Source: Clostridia bacterium (GTDB lineage Bacteria; Bacillota; Clostridia; Christensenellales; Aristaeellaceae). Taken from it: 64,000 bases of DNA. The translations under genes were made by a program, and so were the position numbers. A model generated the notes under the pieces. It was not told the origin of the DNA and searched no databases. It saw nothing but the letters and a program-made list of their open reading frames with translations. Numbering within the stretch: the first letter of the stretch is position 1; the number at the start of each line of letters is the position of its first letter. The stretch covers positions 16,736 through 80,735 of the forward strand of contig JAFRHH010000033.1 in NCBI GenBank assembly GCA_017433405.1. Direction: 5' to 3'. Positions 42,152-51,089 of this stretch are shown here, in pieces.

Positions 42152-43206
42152 TTTCTCACCTCCGTTTTACGGGTCAGGGCGTAGAGGATCATGCCGTTGG
42201 AGGCGATGACCCGGACGACCTCGCTGACGTCGGAATGAATGACGGAGTTCATGACCGTCGGCGTCATGGTCACGATGCCCTGGAAGAGAATGGTGCCGAT
42301 GACGACGTTAAGAATCGTGGCCTTGTTGACGGTGGCCCCGCCGATCAGGATCGCGGAAACCGCCGGCAGCGCCATATTGAAGGGCGCCATATACAGCTGA
42401 ATAAAGCCGAAGCCCTGCTGATAGATCAGGATGCCGATCGCCGCCAGCCAGGTGCTCATAATTACGCTCAAAAGCCGGATCCGGTCCACCTGAATCCCGG
42501 CCGCCCGGGCAAACTCCGGATTGGAGCCCACGGCGGTCATCGCCGTCCCGGTCTTCGTGCGCAGGAAGGCCCACATGCCCAGGGCCAGCAGGGCGAACAC
42601 CAGCAGCGCGCCGACCGGAATCGAAATCTTGCCGATATTGATCTGCAGGAAGCCGGAGAGCACCTTGTCATAATAGCCTTCCAGGGAGATCGTGGTTCGC
42701 AGGCCCTTCCCCGCCAGGCCCCAGACCATATCCGGCTTCGTATAGGGCAGCAGGAGCCACATCATGCACATGAAGGAGACCGAGGAAAAGCCCACATAGG
42801 TGGCGATCATCATCTCCCCGCCCTTGATGCGGTTCAGGAGCCAGCCGTAGCCCGTGCCGAAGAGCAGGGCGAAGGGCGTCGAAATGATCACGGCCATCAG
42901 GAAGCTCACGGGGCCCGTAAAGCCGAACTCCAGGCTCAGCGTCGCCCCCAGCAGGCCGGAGATGATCCCCAGGGGCAGGCCGAAGTTCAGCCCGCAGCCC
43001 GAATGCACCATCGGCACCATCGCCAGCACCAGCACCGCGTTCCAGCTGAAGCGGTTGATCACGTTGGTAATCTGCATGGGCAGATCCGCCCCGACGATGG
43101 GCGAGGCGATAAACATCGCCAGCAGAAACCCGGAAATAATCAGCCGCGGCAGGCCGAAGGAAGCGGCCGCGGCCTTGATCCGCGACCCGATTGTCTTCTC
43201 ACTCAT
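42148..43206 (-). CDS. ABC transporter permease (BPD_transp_2 family), first permease
   Basis: A 352-residue permease paired with the next gene. It contains the LRTKTGTAMTAVGSNPEFARAAGIQVDRIRLLSVIMSTWLA coupling loop and LPAVSAILIGGATVNKATI. Two different permeases with one fused-ATPase subunit match the nucleoside/BMP-type or simple-sugar ABC architecture. It starts 11 bases after the ATPase stop. Confidence 0.92.
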   Translation of the reverse strand: MSEKTIGSRIKAAAASFGLPRLIISGFLLAMFIASPIVGADLPMQITNVINRFSWNAVLVLAMVPMVHSGCGLNFGLPLGIISGLLGATLSLEFGFTGPVSFLMAVIISTPFALLFGTGYGWLLNRIKGGEMMIATYVGFSSVSFMCMMWLLLPYTKPDMVWGLAGKGLRTTISLEGYYDKVLSGFLQINIGKISIPVGALLVFALLALGMWAFLRTKTGTAMTAVGSNPEFARAAGIQVDRIRLLSVIMSTWLAAIGILIYQQGFGFIQLYMAPFNMALPAVSAILIGGATVNKATILNVVIGTILFQGIVTMTPTVMNSVIHSDVSEVVRVIASNGMILYALTRKTEVRK

Positions 43207-43217
43207 CCACTCTTACC

Positions 43218-44804
43218 TCACTTGACTCCGCTGACCATCAGCATGCCGAAGTCCTCGGCGGAGGCCGTCGCCGGCAGAATGCCGGACACCTTTCCGCCCG
43301 AGACGATCGCGATCCGGTCGCAGGTCTGCCGAAGCTCCTCCAGCTCGGAGGAAATCATAACGATGGTCACGCCCTTCTCCCGGTTGAATTTCTTCAGCGC
43401 GGAAAGCACCAGCGCCTTCGCGCCGACGTCGATTCCCCGGGTCGGCTCCGACACGAACAGGAACCCCGGCTCCAGGGCGAAGGCCTTGGCCAGGCAGACC
43501 TTCTGCTGGTTTCCGCCGGAAAGCTCCCGGGCCTTCTGGCGGGAGCTGGTGCAGCGGATGGCCAGCTCTCCGATATAGCGCTCCGTAATCTCCCGGATCG
43601 CCTGCTCGTCCCGGAAGCGGATCAGCCCGCCCAGCCGGGACTTCAGGAAGCGGTTCTGAATCTGCATCGCCGGGAAGGCAATGTTCCATTCCAGGGATTC
43701 GTCCAGCAGGAGCCCCACCTGCCGCCGGTCCTCCGAAACGAAGGCCATTCCGGCGTTCAGGCATTCCCGCGGATGATTCAGGGGAATCGGCTTCCCCCGC
43801 AGGAGCACTTCGCCGCCGGCCTCGTACAGGCCCATCACCCCGTTGGGAATGCCCAGCTTGCCCTGGCCGGCCAGCCCGCCGATTCCGAGGATCTCGCCCT
43901 CCCTGACGTCCAGGCTGACGTTGCGCACGGTCTCTCCCGGCATGTCCACCCACAGCTTCCTGATCGACAGGGCGACAGGCGCGTCCGCGAGATCCCGGAT
44001 TTCCTCCCGCTCGATGCCGGCGATGCTCCGGCCGACCATCTGCCGGGTAATATTCGCCACGTTGGTCTCCCCGGCGGTGGTGTCGCTGACCACGGTGCCG
44101 TCCCGCATGATCAGGACCCGGTCGCAGACGTTCAGGATCTCCTCGAGCCGGTGGGTAATAAAGATCACGGAAATTCCCCGGGACGCCATGCCCCGGATGG
44201 AATCCAGCAGCGCCTCCGCTTCCTTTTCCGTCAGCACCGCCGTCGGCTCGTCCAGGATCAAAAGCTTCAGGTGCTCCTTGCTCAGCTCCCGCGCGATCTC
44301 CGTGAACTGCTTATGGCCGACGGGCATGTCGTGAATCAGCATGCCGCCGTCGATATGCACGCCCATCTTTTCGATGGCCGCCTCGGAAACCGCCGTCATC
44401 TTCTTTCGGTCGACGGTATTCATCCGGTCCCCGAAGATCTCCGAGATCACGCTCTTTCGAACCGGTTCCCGGTTCAGCACGATGTTCTCGGCCGCGGTAA
44501 AGCCCGGAATCAGGGAAAACTCCTGGTGCACCATGCCGATCCCGGCCGCCAGGGCGTCGAAGGGGTTGCGAAAGACCGCCTTCCGGCCGTTGATCAGCAC
44601 GTCCCCCTCGTATCCCCCGGTTTCCTGGATCACATCCATTCCGAAAAGGATCTTCATCAGCGTCGATTTTCCCGCGCCGTTCTCCCCCACCAGGCCGAGG
44701 ACCTCGCCCTCCTGCAGCTGAAGGTTGATATCCTTCAAAACCGTGTTGCCGAAGAAATCCTTCCGGATGTTTCGCATTTCCAGCAGCGGTGTCTGTTGAT
44801 TCAT
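43218..44804 (-). CDS. Duplicated ABC ATPase (RbsA/YufO-like)
   Basis: A 528-residue tandem ATPase. The N-half has GENGAGKSTLMKILFG, the signature region MPVGHKQFTEIAREL (divergent) and LLILDEPTAVLTEKE. The C-half has the degenerate IGGLAGQGKLG Walker A, LSGGNQQKVCLAKAF and FLFVSEPTRGIDVGAK. This asymmetric pattern is normal for sugar and nucleoside importers of this class. It powers the two permeases downstream. The substrate is unknown. Confidence 0.94.
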   Translation of the reverse strand: MNQQTPLLEMRNIRKDFFGNTVLKDINLQLQEGEVLGLVGENGAGKSTLMKILFGMDVIQETGGYEGDVLINGRKAVFRNPFDALAAGIGMVHQEFSLIPGFTAAENIVLNREPVRKSVISEIFGDRMNTVDRKKMTAVSEAAIEKMGVHIDGGMLIHDMPVGHKQFTEIARELSKEHLKLLILDEPTAVLTEKEAEALLDSIRGMASRGISVIFITHRLEEILNVCDRVLIMRDGTVVSDTTAGETNVANITRQMVGRSIAGIEREEIRDLADAPVALSIRKLWVDMPGETVRNVSLDVREGEILGIGGLAGQGKLGIPNGVMGLYEAGGEVLLRGKPIPLNHPRECLNAGMAFVSEDRRQVGLLLDESLEWNIAFPAMQIQNRFLKSRLGGLIRFRDEQAIREITERYIGELAIRCTSSRQKARELSGGNQQKVCLAKAFALEPGFLFVSEPTRGIDVGAKALVLSALKKFNREKGVTIVMISSELEELRQTCDRIAIVSGGKVSGILPATASAEDFGMLMVSGVK

Positions 44805-44853
44805 GAAAGACCATCCTATCCCGTCCAGCGGACGGTTCCGTTTTCAGAAAAAC

Positions 44854-44879
44854 AGGGGGAGGCGTAACCTCCCCCCTGG
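44854..44879 (-). terminator. Intra-operon attenuator between binding-protein and ATPase genes
   Basis: On the minus strand, AGGGGGGAGGTT-ACG-CCTCCCCCT-like hairpin followed by GTTTTT. It probably lets most transcripts end after the binding-protein gene. Confidence 0.75.
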
Positions 44880-44894
44880 ATTCCAAAGGGTATT

Positions 44895-46094
44895 TTACTT
44901 CACGGTGAAGTACTTCTCGGGCACTTCAACCTCGGTGGCGCCCATGTAGCGGCCGGGGTTGCCCATGATGTAGGTATCCTGATAGACCAGGAAGACGTTC
45001 TCGCTCTTGACGCCGGTTTCGGCGTTGGTGTAGTTGGAGCCGTTCCACTGCGCCTTCGGGGAATATTCCTGCAGGGCCCTGGAGATATCGTCGATATCGG
45101 CCAGCTCGCTCTCGCCCTTGATCACGTTATAGGCGTGCTGGGCCAGACCGGCGGAAACCACGTAGCCGTAGCTGTAGGCCCAGGTGCCGAACCGGCCGGC
45201 GCCGCCCTTTTCCACCACGGCGGATTCAACCGTCGCCAGGATCTTTTCAAAGTCGCCGCCCGCTTCGGTCAGATCCACGCCCAGGGCGCCCGGATATCCC
45301 ATCAGGGGAGAGGGCAGGTCCGCCTCGATGAAGTATCCGCCGTAGGCCAGCAGCTGCTTCAGCAGGGGCTCGGTATGGGCGTCGTTGGTGCAGAAGTAGG
45401 CGGAATTCTTGCCGTACTTCTCGATCCATTCGGGCGCCTTCTCCAGAATGTAGGCCTGGGCGCCGGGGACGCCGACGTCGGTGGTGGGATCGGGAGCGGT
45501 CTCCAGCACGAAGTTCATGCCGAACTCCTCGCAGGCGGCCTTCATGATCGCCACCCGGCGGCTCATGGTTTCGTAGCTCATGTGGCGGGGGAAGGAGATA
45601 TGCACGAAGGTATCGCAGCCCAGCTCGTGCGCGGTCCGGATCATCAGATAGCCGCGGGCGACGAAGTCGTTGTTGCTGACCAGGTCGGCCGCCTCGCCGA
45701 TCACGGGCAGATCCTCATGGGACTCGCCGGCGATGCACAGGATATCCGGGCGGCGCTCCTTGATCTGCCGGAAGGCCTCCGCGGTTCCGGGAACCGCCTG
45801 GTTCACGATAATCGCCTTCATCTCGGGATCGTCTGACAGGTTCACGATGGTCTGAATGGTGGTCTCCAGCTCCTCGGTGAAGTTGTCGGGATAGATCGCC
45901 AGTTTGACCCGATCCTCACCGTACTTGGCCTGGAAGGCCTCGGCGCCGCGGCGGTCATCCTCGGACTGGGAAACGGACCCGGTCACGATGCCGATGTGGA
46001 AGGTATCGCCTTCTGCGGACGCGGCAGCCATCAGGCCGGCGGCCACCGTCATCAGCATGGCCAGGGCCAGCACAAGGCTCAGAAACTTTTTCAT
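44895..46094 (-). CDS. DUF3798 substrate-binding protein of an ABC importer
   Basis: A 399-residue exported protein: signal peptide MKKFLSLVLALAMLMTVAAG..ASA, then a periplasmic-binding-protein type I fold with IGIVTGSVSQSEDDRRGAEAFQ, IIVNQAVPGTAEAFRQIKERRPDILCIAGESHEDL and SYETMSRRVAIMKAACEEFGM. This matches DUF3798, found as the binding component of ABC systems of this layout. ATG 46094 follows AAGGAG; the longer frame starts in the leader. Ligand unknown. The SBP-ATPase-permease-permease-accessory order is complete here. Confidence 0.88.
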   Translation of the reverse strand: MKKFLSLVLALAMLMTVAAGLMAAASAEGDTFHIGIVTGSVSQSEDDRRGAEAFQAKYGEDRVKLAIYPDNFTEELETTIQTIVNLSDDPEMKAIIVNQAVPGTAEAFRQIKERRPDILCIAGESHEDLPVIGEAADLVSNNDFVARGYLMIRTAHELGCDTFVHISFPRHMSYETMSRRVAIMKAACEEFGMNFVLETAPDPTTDVGVPGAQAYILEKAPEWIEKYGKNSAYFCTNDAHTEPLLKQLLAYGGYFIEADLPSPLMGYPGALGVDLTEAGGDFEKILATVESAVVEKGGAGRFGTWAYSYGYVVSAGLAQHAYNVIKGESELADIDDISRALQEYSPKAQWNGSNYTNAETGVKSENVFLVYQDTYIMGNPGRYMGATEVEVPEKYFTVK

Positions 46095-46120
46095 GGAAAC
46101 TGCTCCTTTTTCGTTAAATT

Positions 46121-46133
46121 TTGGCATAGCCAA
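46121..46133 (-). promoter_or_regulatory. Short palindrome in the leader of the DUF3798 operon
   Basis: TTGGC-ATA-GCCAA lies 27 bases before the start codon. An extended -10 TGATACAAT is just upstream on the minus strand. Operator function is a guess. Confidence 0.4.
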
Positions 46134-46255
46134 TACAGATGATTATTGTATCAGCTTTCCCGCCGGGTGATTCAGTTTTTTTTGATAAAAAACAGAAAAA
46201 ATACAGAGATGCGAAAAATCGCCGGCCCCGGGGCCGGGATCGTTCGCGTCTCCGC

Positions 46256-46939
46256 CTATTCCAGCAGCCATTCCAGCTCCTCGCCTTTGCAGCCGGGGCA
46301 GCGCCCGGCGTCCCGCCGGTCCTCGAAGACCCGGCCGCACCGGGCGCACCGGCGCTTCAGCAGATAGCTCCGGAAGGGGTAGAGCACGGCGTCCGCCATC
46401 TCCGCCGAAAGAAAGGACCGGTCCTCCGCCAGGGTTTCGAGGCGCCGCATCCAGGCGGAACGGCTCAGGCCGAAGAGCGGCGCCCGGGCCTGGCGTGGGC
46501 GGTTATAGCGGATCACGTCCACCAGCGGAACCGGCGCCAGCAGGTTCCGGGCGAAGATATCCGCCTCCGCCTCCAGCCCGCTGTCAGCGCTGAAGCCGGG
46601 GCTCATCTGGTCCGGATAGTCCCGGAAGTGATTCAGGAAAAGATGGCCCAGCTCATGGGCGACCGCCCAGCGGAGGCGTCCGGCGTCCTGCACCTCATCC
46701 CGGTAAATCACGCAGAAGCCGGGGTAGGAAATGGTAGTCGCGTGGGACATGCCCAGCGCGGCGTTCAGGTTCCAGGGATCCCAGGCGGCGTTTTGGGTGA
46801 CTTGGGAAAATGGCAGCACCGAAATGCCGGCCGAGGCGGCGACAGCGATGGGATCCACCGGCAGGCGGTCGGCCTGACTGTCCTCAAGCACCGCGCAGGC
46901 ATAGCGAAGCGCGGCGTCTATCCGGGGCGTAAACGCCAT
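46256..46939 (-). CDS. ImmA/IrrE-family metallopeptidase with C-terminal zinc ribbon
   Basis: A 227-residue zincin of the ImmA/IrrE family, which typically cleaves a cognate XRE-family repressor. H95-E96-LG-H99 lies in WAVAHELGHLFLNHF, and the third ligand Glu in LEAEADIFARNLLAP. The C-terminus adds CARCG...CPGCKG, a zinc ribbon with four cysteines. No XRE repressor or phage genes adjoin, so its substrate is elsewhere. It lies downstream of the diguanylate-cyclase gene by 25 bases and is probably co-transcribed. Confidence 0.88.
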   Translation of the reverse strand: MAFTPRIDAALRYACAVLEDSQADRLPVDPIAVAASAGISVLPFSQVTQNAAWDPWNLNAALGMSHATTISYPGFCVIYRDEVQDAGRLRWAVAHELGHLFLNHFRDYPDQMSPGFSADSGLEAEADIFARNLLAPVPLVDVIRYNRPRQARAPLFGLSRSAWMRRLETLAEDRSFLSAEMADAVLYPFRSYLLKRRCARCGRVFEDRRDAGRCPGCKGEELEWLLE

Positions 46940-46964
46940 GATTCCCGCGCCTCCTTTCCGCCTG

Positions 46965-48653
46965 TCAGACAGCCCCGTGACGGGACCGGTTTTTGTGTTC
47001 GTACATGGCCTTGTCCGCGCGGGACAGCACATGGTCAGCGCTTTGATCCTCCCCGGGCTGGAAGACCGCCAGCCCGTGGGCGACGCTGATCTTTTCCCAG
47101 GGCTTCACGTCGGCGCTGTTCCGAACCCGGGCCATCCGGTCAAAGAGGCCGATGAGCTCCTCCCGCTTCTGATAGTCGTCCTGCAGCAGAATGACGCAGA
47201 ACTCGTCCCCGCCCAGCCGGAAGACCGGGCTGTGGGCGAAGACTTTGCAGATCAGCTGGCAGGCGGTCTTCAGATAGATATCGCCCCGCTCATGCCCGTA
47301 CTGATCGTTGATTTTTTTCAGATTGTTGCAGTCGAAAAGGATGAAGCCGAATTCCGGCGGTTTCTCCCCCTTCTCGATTTCGTTGTTCAGCTGATTGGTC
47401 CGGATGGTAAAGGCGCCCTTGTTCCGAATCCCGGTCATGGCGTCGGTATAGACCCGGCTGTTCAGATCGTCAATATAGTAGCGGAGATGATCCCGCATCT
47501 GCTGGAAGGTTCGGGTCAGCGTCCCGACCTCGTCCTGGCCGTCATAGTCCAGCCTGACGTCATAATTGCCGTCCGACAGCTGCTGAGAGGCGGAAGCCAG
47601 ATTCAGGAGCGGCCGGGTCAGCGCCCGAACCAGCACCAGAATGATCACGGAGAAAACCGCGAGGATCGCGATGGCGACCATCAGGATCACCAGGGTGAGC
47701 CGGCGCTGAGAGGCGGTAATCTCCGAAACGGGCACCGTCACCCCGATCTTCATTTTGTTCCGGAGCGTGGAGAAGGAAAGCTGCTTTTCCACCCCGTTCA
47801 GGGTATAGCGGATCAGCTCGTTCCCGTTGGAGGAGTGCTTCAGAATTTCGGAATCGAAAACCTTGTCCCCCAGCACGGCGAGCGTCGTTCCCCGCGGAAA
47901 CTGCGGATGATAGAGGATATCCCCGTTCCGCTCCATCAGATAAACATGCCCGGTATCATACACATGCAGGGTATCCAGCTGCTGGGTGATGGTCTCAAAC
48001 AGGATATCCATGCCCATGACGCCGATCAGGAAGCCGCTGTAGTAGATCGGCACCACGTAGGAAAGGGTCAGCGCCTCGTTCAGATAATGCGCGGGATAGG
48101 GGCCGACCCAGGTGGGCCCGCCGACCTTCAGCGGGGTATAGTACCAGGTCGTATGCTCCAGATCGTTGATATCCAGATCGTTGGAGTTCAGATCCGCCTG
48201 TTTGACGAAATCTCCGCCCCCCATCCGGGACCAGAAAAAGCCGTGCTCGTTGGAGCCGAGCTCAGCGTTGACGCAGTAGTAATAGGTGACGACGCCGTCC
48301 GTATTCCCGGCGATGGCGGAAAAGGCATGCTCCACGGCTTCGCAGTGGGCGGCAATCCCGGCGTCGAGCTCCCGCTGCTCCTCCGGGGACAGGCTGGTGC
48401 TGAACAGCATGAAGTTCAGACCCTTCAGGGAATCCTTCGCGATCCGGCCCGCCATGTCCACCGACAGCTGCTGGCTCGTAAAATAGGCGTCCAGCCGCTG
48501 CTGCATGTTCTCGCTGATCAGGTTCATTTTTTCCAGCGCCGTCTGGTCGCTGTCCTTCCGGATGCTGAGAATCCCAAGGCCGCCCAGCGCCAGGATGCTG
48601 GTCAGCACCGCGGCGATGGTCACAGCCATAATCTTGGTTCGGATCGAATGCAT
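46965..48653 (-). CDS. Membrane diguanylate cyclase (dCache-HAMP-GGDEF)
   Basis: Makes cyclic-di-GMP. 562 residues: TM1 (~9-31), an extracellular dCache-like sensor (~32-300), TM2 (~310-332), a HAMP linker (~335-385) and a GGDEF domain (~400-562) with FDCNNLKKINDQYGHERGD and intact GGDEF at 481-485. The inhibitory RxxD site before GGDEF is missing (FAHSPVFRLGGDEF), so feedback inhibition is unlikely. No EAL or PilZ domain is nearby. AGGAGG precedes the ATG. Confidence 0.92.
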   Translation of the reverse strand: MHSIRTKIMAVTIAAVLTSILALGGLGILSIRKDSDQTALEKMNLISENMQQRLDAYFTSQQLSVDMAGRIAKDSLKGLNFMLFSTSLSPEEQRELDAGIAAHCEAVEHAFSAIAGNTDGVVTYYYCVNAELGSNEHGFFWSRMGGGDFVKQADLNSNDLDINDLEHTTWYYTPLKVGGPTWVGPYPAHYLNEALTLSYVVPIYYSGFLIGVMGMDILFETITQQLDTLHVYDTGHVYLMERNGDILYHPQFPRGTTLAVLGDKVFDSEILKHSSNGNELIRYTLNGVEKQLSFSTLRNKMKIGVTVPVSEITASQRRLTLVILMVAIAILAVFSVIILVLVRALTRPLLNLASASQQLSDGNYDVRLDYDGQDEVGTLTRTFQQMRDHLRYYIDDLNSRVYTDAMTGIRNKGAFTIRTNQLNNEIEKGEKPPEFGFILFDCNNLKKINDQYGHERGDIYLKTACQLICKVFAHSPVFRLGGDEFCVILLQDDYQKREELIGLFDRMARVRNSADVKPWEKISVAHGLAVFQPGEDQSADHVLSRADKAMYEHKNRSRHGAV

Positions 48654-48762
48654 GGTTCCTCCTGTCTATCCGAAAAGCCGGGGAACCCCAGCTGTAAATA
48701 TCTCGTCTGTATCGCTTCCTATCATAGCTCAAACGAATGAAAATGGCAAGACGCAAAAAAGC

Positions 48763-48812
48763 TGATTTTGTTACCGCTCACGCTGACGCGATTCGCGGAC
48801 AAAACGATCTGT
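48763..48812 (-). repeat. Palindromic repeat copy R6 (half element)
   Basis: Only the GATTTTGT..CCGC / GCGG..ACAAAA hairpin module, diverged in the loop. It lies upstream of the diguanylate-cyclase gene. Confidence 0.75.
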
Positions 48813-48849
48813 AAGGTGATAACTCCTGTTTTCAGGCTGCTTTCATTTC

Positions 48850-48878
48850 TTGAACACGATTCCCGGGTATGGTAGAAT
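48850..48878 (+). promoter_or_regulatory. Promoter of the AAA-ATPase-like nuclease gene
   Basis: TTGAAC (48850-48855), 17 bp, TAGAAT (48873-48878) with an extended TGG before it. Confidence 0.6.
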
Positions 48879-48911
48879 AGGGGCATCCAATCAGGCAGGG
48901 CTTTTTTTGAC

Positions 48912-48992
48912 ATGATGAAGGATTACAACCTGATCCCGACCAAAAAGCCGCAGGGGGAAGAGAGGAGACTCAGGGGATGGGAATCTATCTGA
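48912..48992 (+). other. Possible 26-codon upstream ORF overlapping the nuclease start
   Basis: ATGATGAAGGAT.. reads MMKDYNLIPTKKPQGEE and ends at a TGA inside the next gene's first codons. Its 3' part contains the AGAGGAG ribosome site of that gene. It could be a leader peptide or chance; no family is recognised. Confidence 0.3.
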
Positions 48993-50632
48993 ATCCGGGA
49001 AAATTCAGCTATCAGATGGCGTTAAACTCCAGGATTTTTATTGATAAGACGGAAATGATTGCATATATTAATTCCATCGTCAATACCAGTCAGCGCTATG
49101 TCTGCGTCTCCAGACCCCGCCGCTTCGGCAAAACCATGGCGGCGGATATGCTCTGCGCCTACTATGACCGGGAAGCGGAAAGCAGATCCCTCTTTGAAAA
49201 ATGTAAGATCAGCAAGGTCACAGGAGAAGAATTTGGCCAGCAATGGGATGAATATCTGGGGCGGTTTAATGTGATCAGGCTTGTGATGACGGATTTTTTC
49301 AGAGGCGGCGTATCTGTTGACAGGGCTCTTGAGAGAATGCAAAAGCTTGTTGTAAGGGACCTGACAGCGGCTTACCCGGAAATTGAATATTTTGACAGGG
49401 ACGATTTATTACAGTCCATCCGGGATGTCTATTCAGGAAGCAGGACTCAGTTTGTCATCATCATCGACGAATGGGATGCAATCTTCAGGGAATATGCGGA
49501 GGATAAGGAAGGCCAGAAGCGATATCTGGATTTCCTGAGAGACTGGCTGAAGGATAAGGAGTATATCGCGCTGGCTTATATGACCGGAATCCTGCCGATC
49601 AAAAAATACGGGAAGCACTCCGCGCTGAATATGTTTACGGAATACTCCATGATTCAGCCGGGCCCGCTTGCTCCGTATGTCGGATTTACCAGCCTTGAAG
49701 TGGAAGAGAAATGTAAGGAACAGGAGCTGAATTATTCCGGTTTCAAGTCCTGGTATGACGGATACAGGCTTTCCACCGGGGGGTCAGCGGAAATGATCCC
49801 CGAAGGGAAGCGCGTTGACGGGACCGTATATCGTGAATACGAGATTTACAGCCCGTATTCGGTTGTGAACGCCATGCTCAGCAAACAGTTTCATAATTAC
49901 TGGAACCAAACGGAAACCTATGAAGCGCTGAAGCAGTATATCGACTGGAACTTTGACGGGCTGAAGGAAGACGTGGCCGTTCTCATGGACGGAGGAAGGG
50001 TTCCGGTGGATATCACGGGGTATCAGAATGATATGACCACCTTCCACAGCAGGGATGATATCCTGACGATGCTGATTCACCTGGGATACCTCGGGTATGA
50101 CAGCGAAAGGAAGGAGCTTTTCATTCCCAACAAGGAAGTGCTGGACGTATTCAAAACCTCCACAAAGAACAGGGACTGGACGGTCACCTTCCGGGCGCTG
50201 CAGAATTCACGGAAGCTGCTGGAAGCCACCTGGAAGGGGGACGGAAAGGTGGTGGCGGAGCTCCTGGAAGCCGCCCATGACAAGGCCGGAAACAAGACCT
50301 ACCACAGCGAGGCAGCACTATCCTACGCGGTGCGGCTGGCTTATTACGCGGCCCAGGATCTGTATACGGTCATCCCGGAGCTGGACACCGGAAAGGGCTA
50401 TGCGGATCTGGCCTATATTCCGAAGAATCCAAAGGATCCAGCGATGCTGATCGAGCTCAAATACGAGAAGGACGCGGACACGGCCATCTCGCAGATTCGC
50501 CGGCAGCATTATCCGGAGCGGCTGGAACTGTATAAGGGAAACCTGATCCTGGTCGGGATTAATTACGACCGGACGAAATCGAATGAAAGCGTATCGTTCA
50601 AGCATCACAGCTGCGAGATCGAAAGGGCCTAA
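48977..50632 (+). CDS. AAA-ATPase-like / PD-(D/E)XK nuclease-superfamily protein
   Basis: A 551-residue protein of the AAA-ATPase_like (PF09820-type) plus PDDEXK_9 (DUF1703) architecture common in gut anaerobes. It starts NPGKFSYQMALNSRIFIDKTEMI. P-loop is SRPRRFGKT and Walker B is VIIIDEWDAI. The nuclease core near the end is GYADLAYIPKN..AMLIELKYEKDA, with Asp and E-x-K. The family is often amplified and its role is not settled, perhaps mobile-element or defence related. AGAGGAG lies upstream of ATG 48977. Confidence 0.9.
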   Translation: MGIYLNPGKFSYQMALNSRIFIDKTEMIAYINSIVNTSQRYVCVSRPRRFGKTMAADMLCAYYDREAESRSLFEKCKISKVTGEEFGQQWDEYLGRFNVIRLVMTDFFRGGVSVDRALERMQKLVVRDLTAAYPEIEYFDRDDLLQSIRDVYSGSRTQFVIIIDEWDAIFREYAEDKEGQKRYLDFLRDWLKDKEYIALAYMTGILPIKKYGKHSALNMFTEYSMIQPGPLAPYVGFTSLEVEEKCKEQELNYSGFKSWYDGYRLSTGGSAEMIPEGKRVDGTVYREYEIYSPYSVVNAMLSKQFHNYWNQTETYEALKQYIDWNFDGLKEDVAVLMDGGRVPVDITGYQNDMTTFHSRDDILTMLIHLGYLGYDSERKELFIPNKEVLDVFKTSTKNRDWTVTFRALQNSRKLLEATWKGDGKVVAELLEAAHDKAGNKTYHSEAALSYAVRLAYYAAQDLYTVIPELDTGKGYADLAYIPKNPKDPAMLIELKYEKDADTAISQIRRQHYPERLELYKGNLILVGINYDRTKSNESVSFKHHSCEIERA

Positions 50633-50738
50633 ATGCTGGCTCAAATAATGTGCTGCCTTTGGCTCAAATAATGAACTGGATGACAAATTCGCAGGAAAAA
50701 TCTGAGACAAAAAAATTTTGCTTGCATTTTGAATGACG

Positions 50739-50760
50739 TTGTAGTCTAATTGTCTTACAA
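50739..50760 (+). promoter_or_regulatory. Operator-like palindrome before the RelB-PIN pair
   Basis: TTGTA-N12-TACAA spans the expected promoter region (a TTGCTT at 50718 and TAGTCT at 50742 could be -35/-10, 18 bp apart). Probably bound by the RelB-like antitoxin. Confidence 0.45.
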
Positions 50761-50780
50761 AGATCAAGGAGAGGATAATT

Positions 50781-51089
50781 ATGTCGAGATCATTATTACA
50801 GGTGCGTGTGGAAGATTCCTTAAAGAATGACGCAGCGCGCGTTTTCGAGAATCTTGGGATAGACACATCTACTGCGGTCAGGATGTTTCTGAAAAGGGCT
50901 GTGATGGATAACGGCATCCCTTTTCGAATGACGCTGCCCAAAGCACCGTACAATGCGGAACGTGGGTACAGAGCAATGCAGGAAATCAGCGAATCTGCAG
51001 AAAGAAACGGACTGTCCGAGATGTCTCTGGATGAGATCAATGCCGAGATTGAATCGTCCAGAAACGAGAGGAAAGCAGCAGGAGTATGA
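50781..51089 (+). CDS. RelB/DinJ-family antitoxin
   Basis: A 102-residue antitoxin. LLQVRVEDSLKNDAARVFENLGIDTSTAVRMFLKRAVMDNGIPF is the RelB/DinJ ribbon-helix-helix region that binds DNA. The helical tail (SLDEINAEIESSRNERK) binds the toxin. Its stop overlaps the next gene (ATGA), a typical toxin-antitoxin layout. RelB normally partners RelE/YafQ, but here the partner is a PIN nuclease. Confidence 0.92.
   Translation: MSRSLLQVRVEDSLKNDAARVFENLGIDTSTAVRMFLKRAVMDNGIPFRMTLPKAPYNAERGYRAMQEISESAERNGLSEMSLDEINAEIESSRNERKAAGV

Larger units (their letters stand above)
48654..48976. other. 323-bp intergenic region between divergent genes
   Basis: Holds repeat copy R6, the plus-strand promoter at 48850-48878 and a short uORF (48912-48992). 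I see no other gene or RNA in it. Confidence 0.6.

Noticed and set aside
40558-46094. Ribose or xylose importer assignment for the ABC operon
   Set aside because: The binding protein is DUF3798-like rather than RbsB/XylF, and no sugar kinase is nearby.
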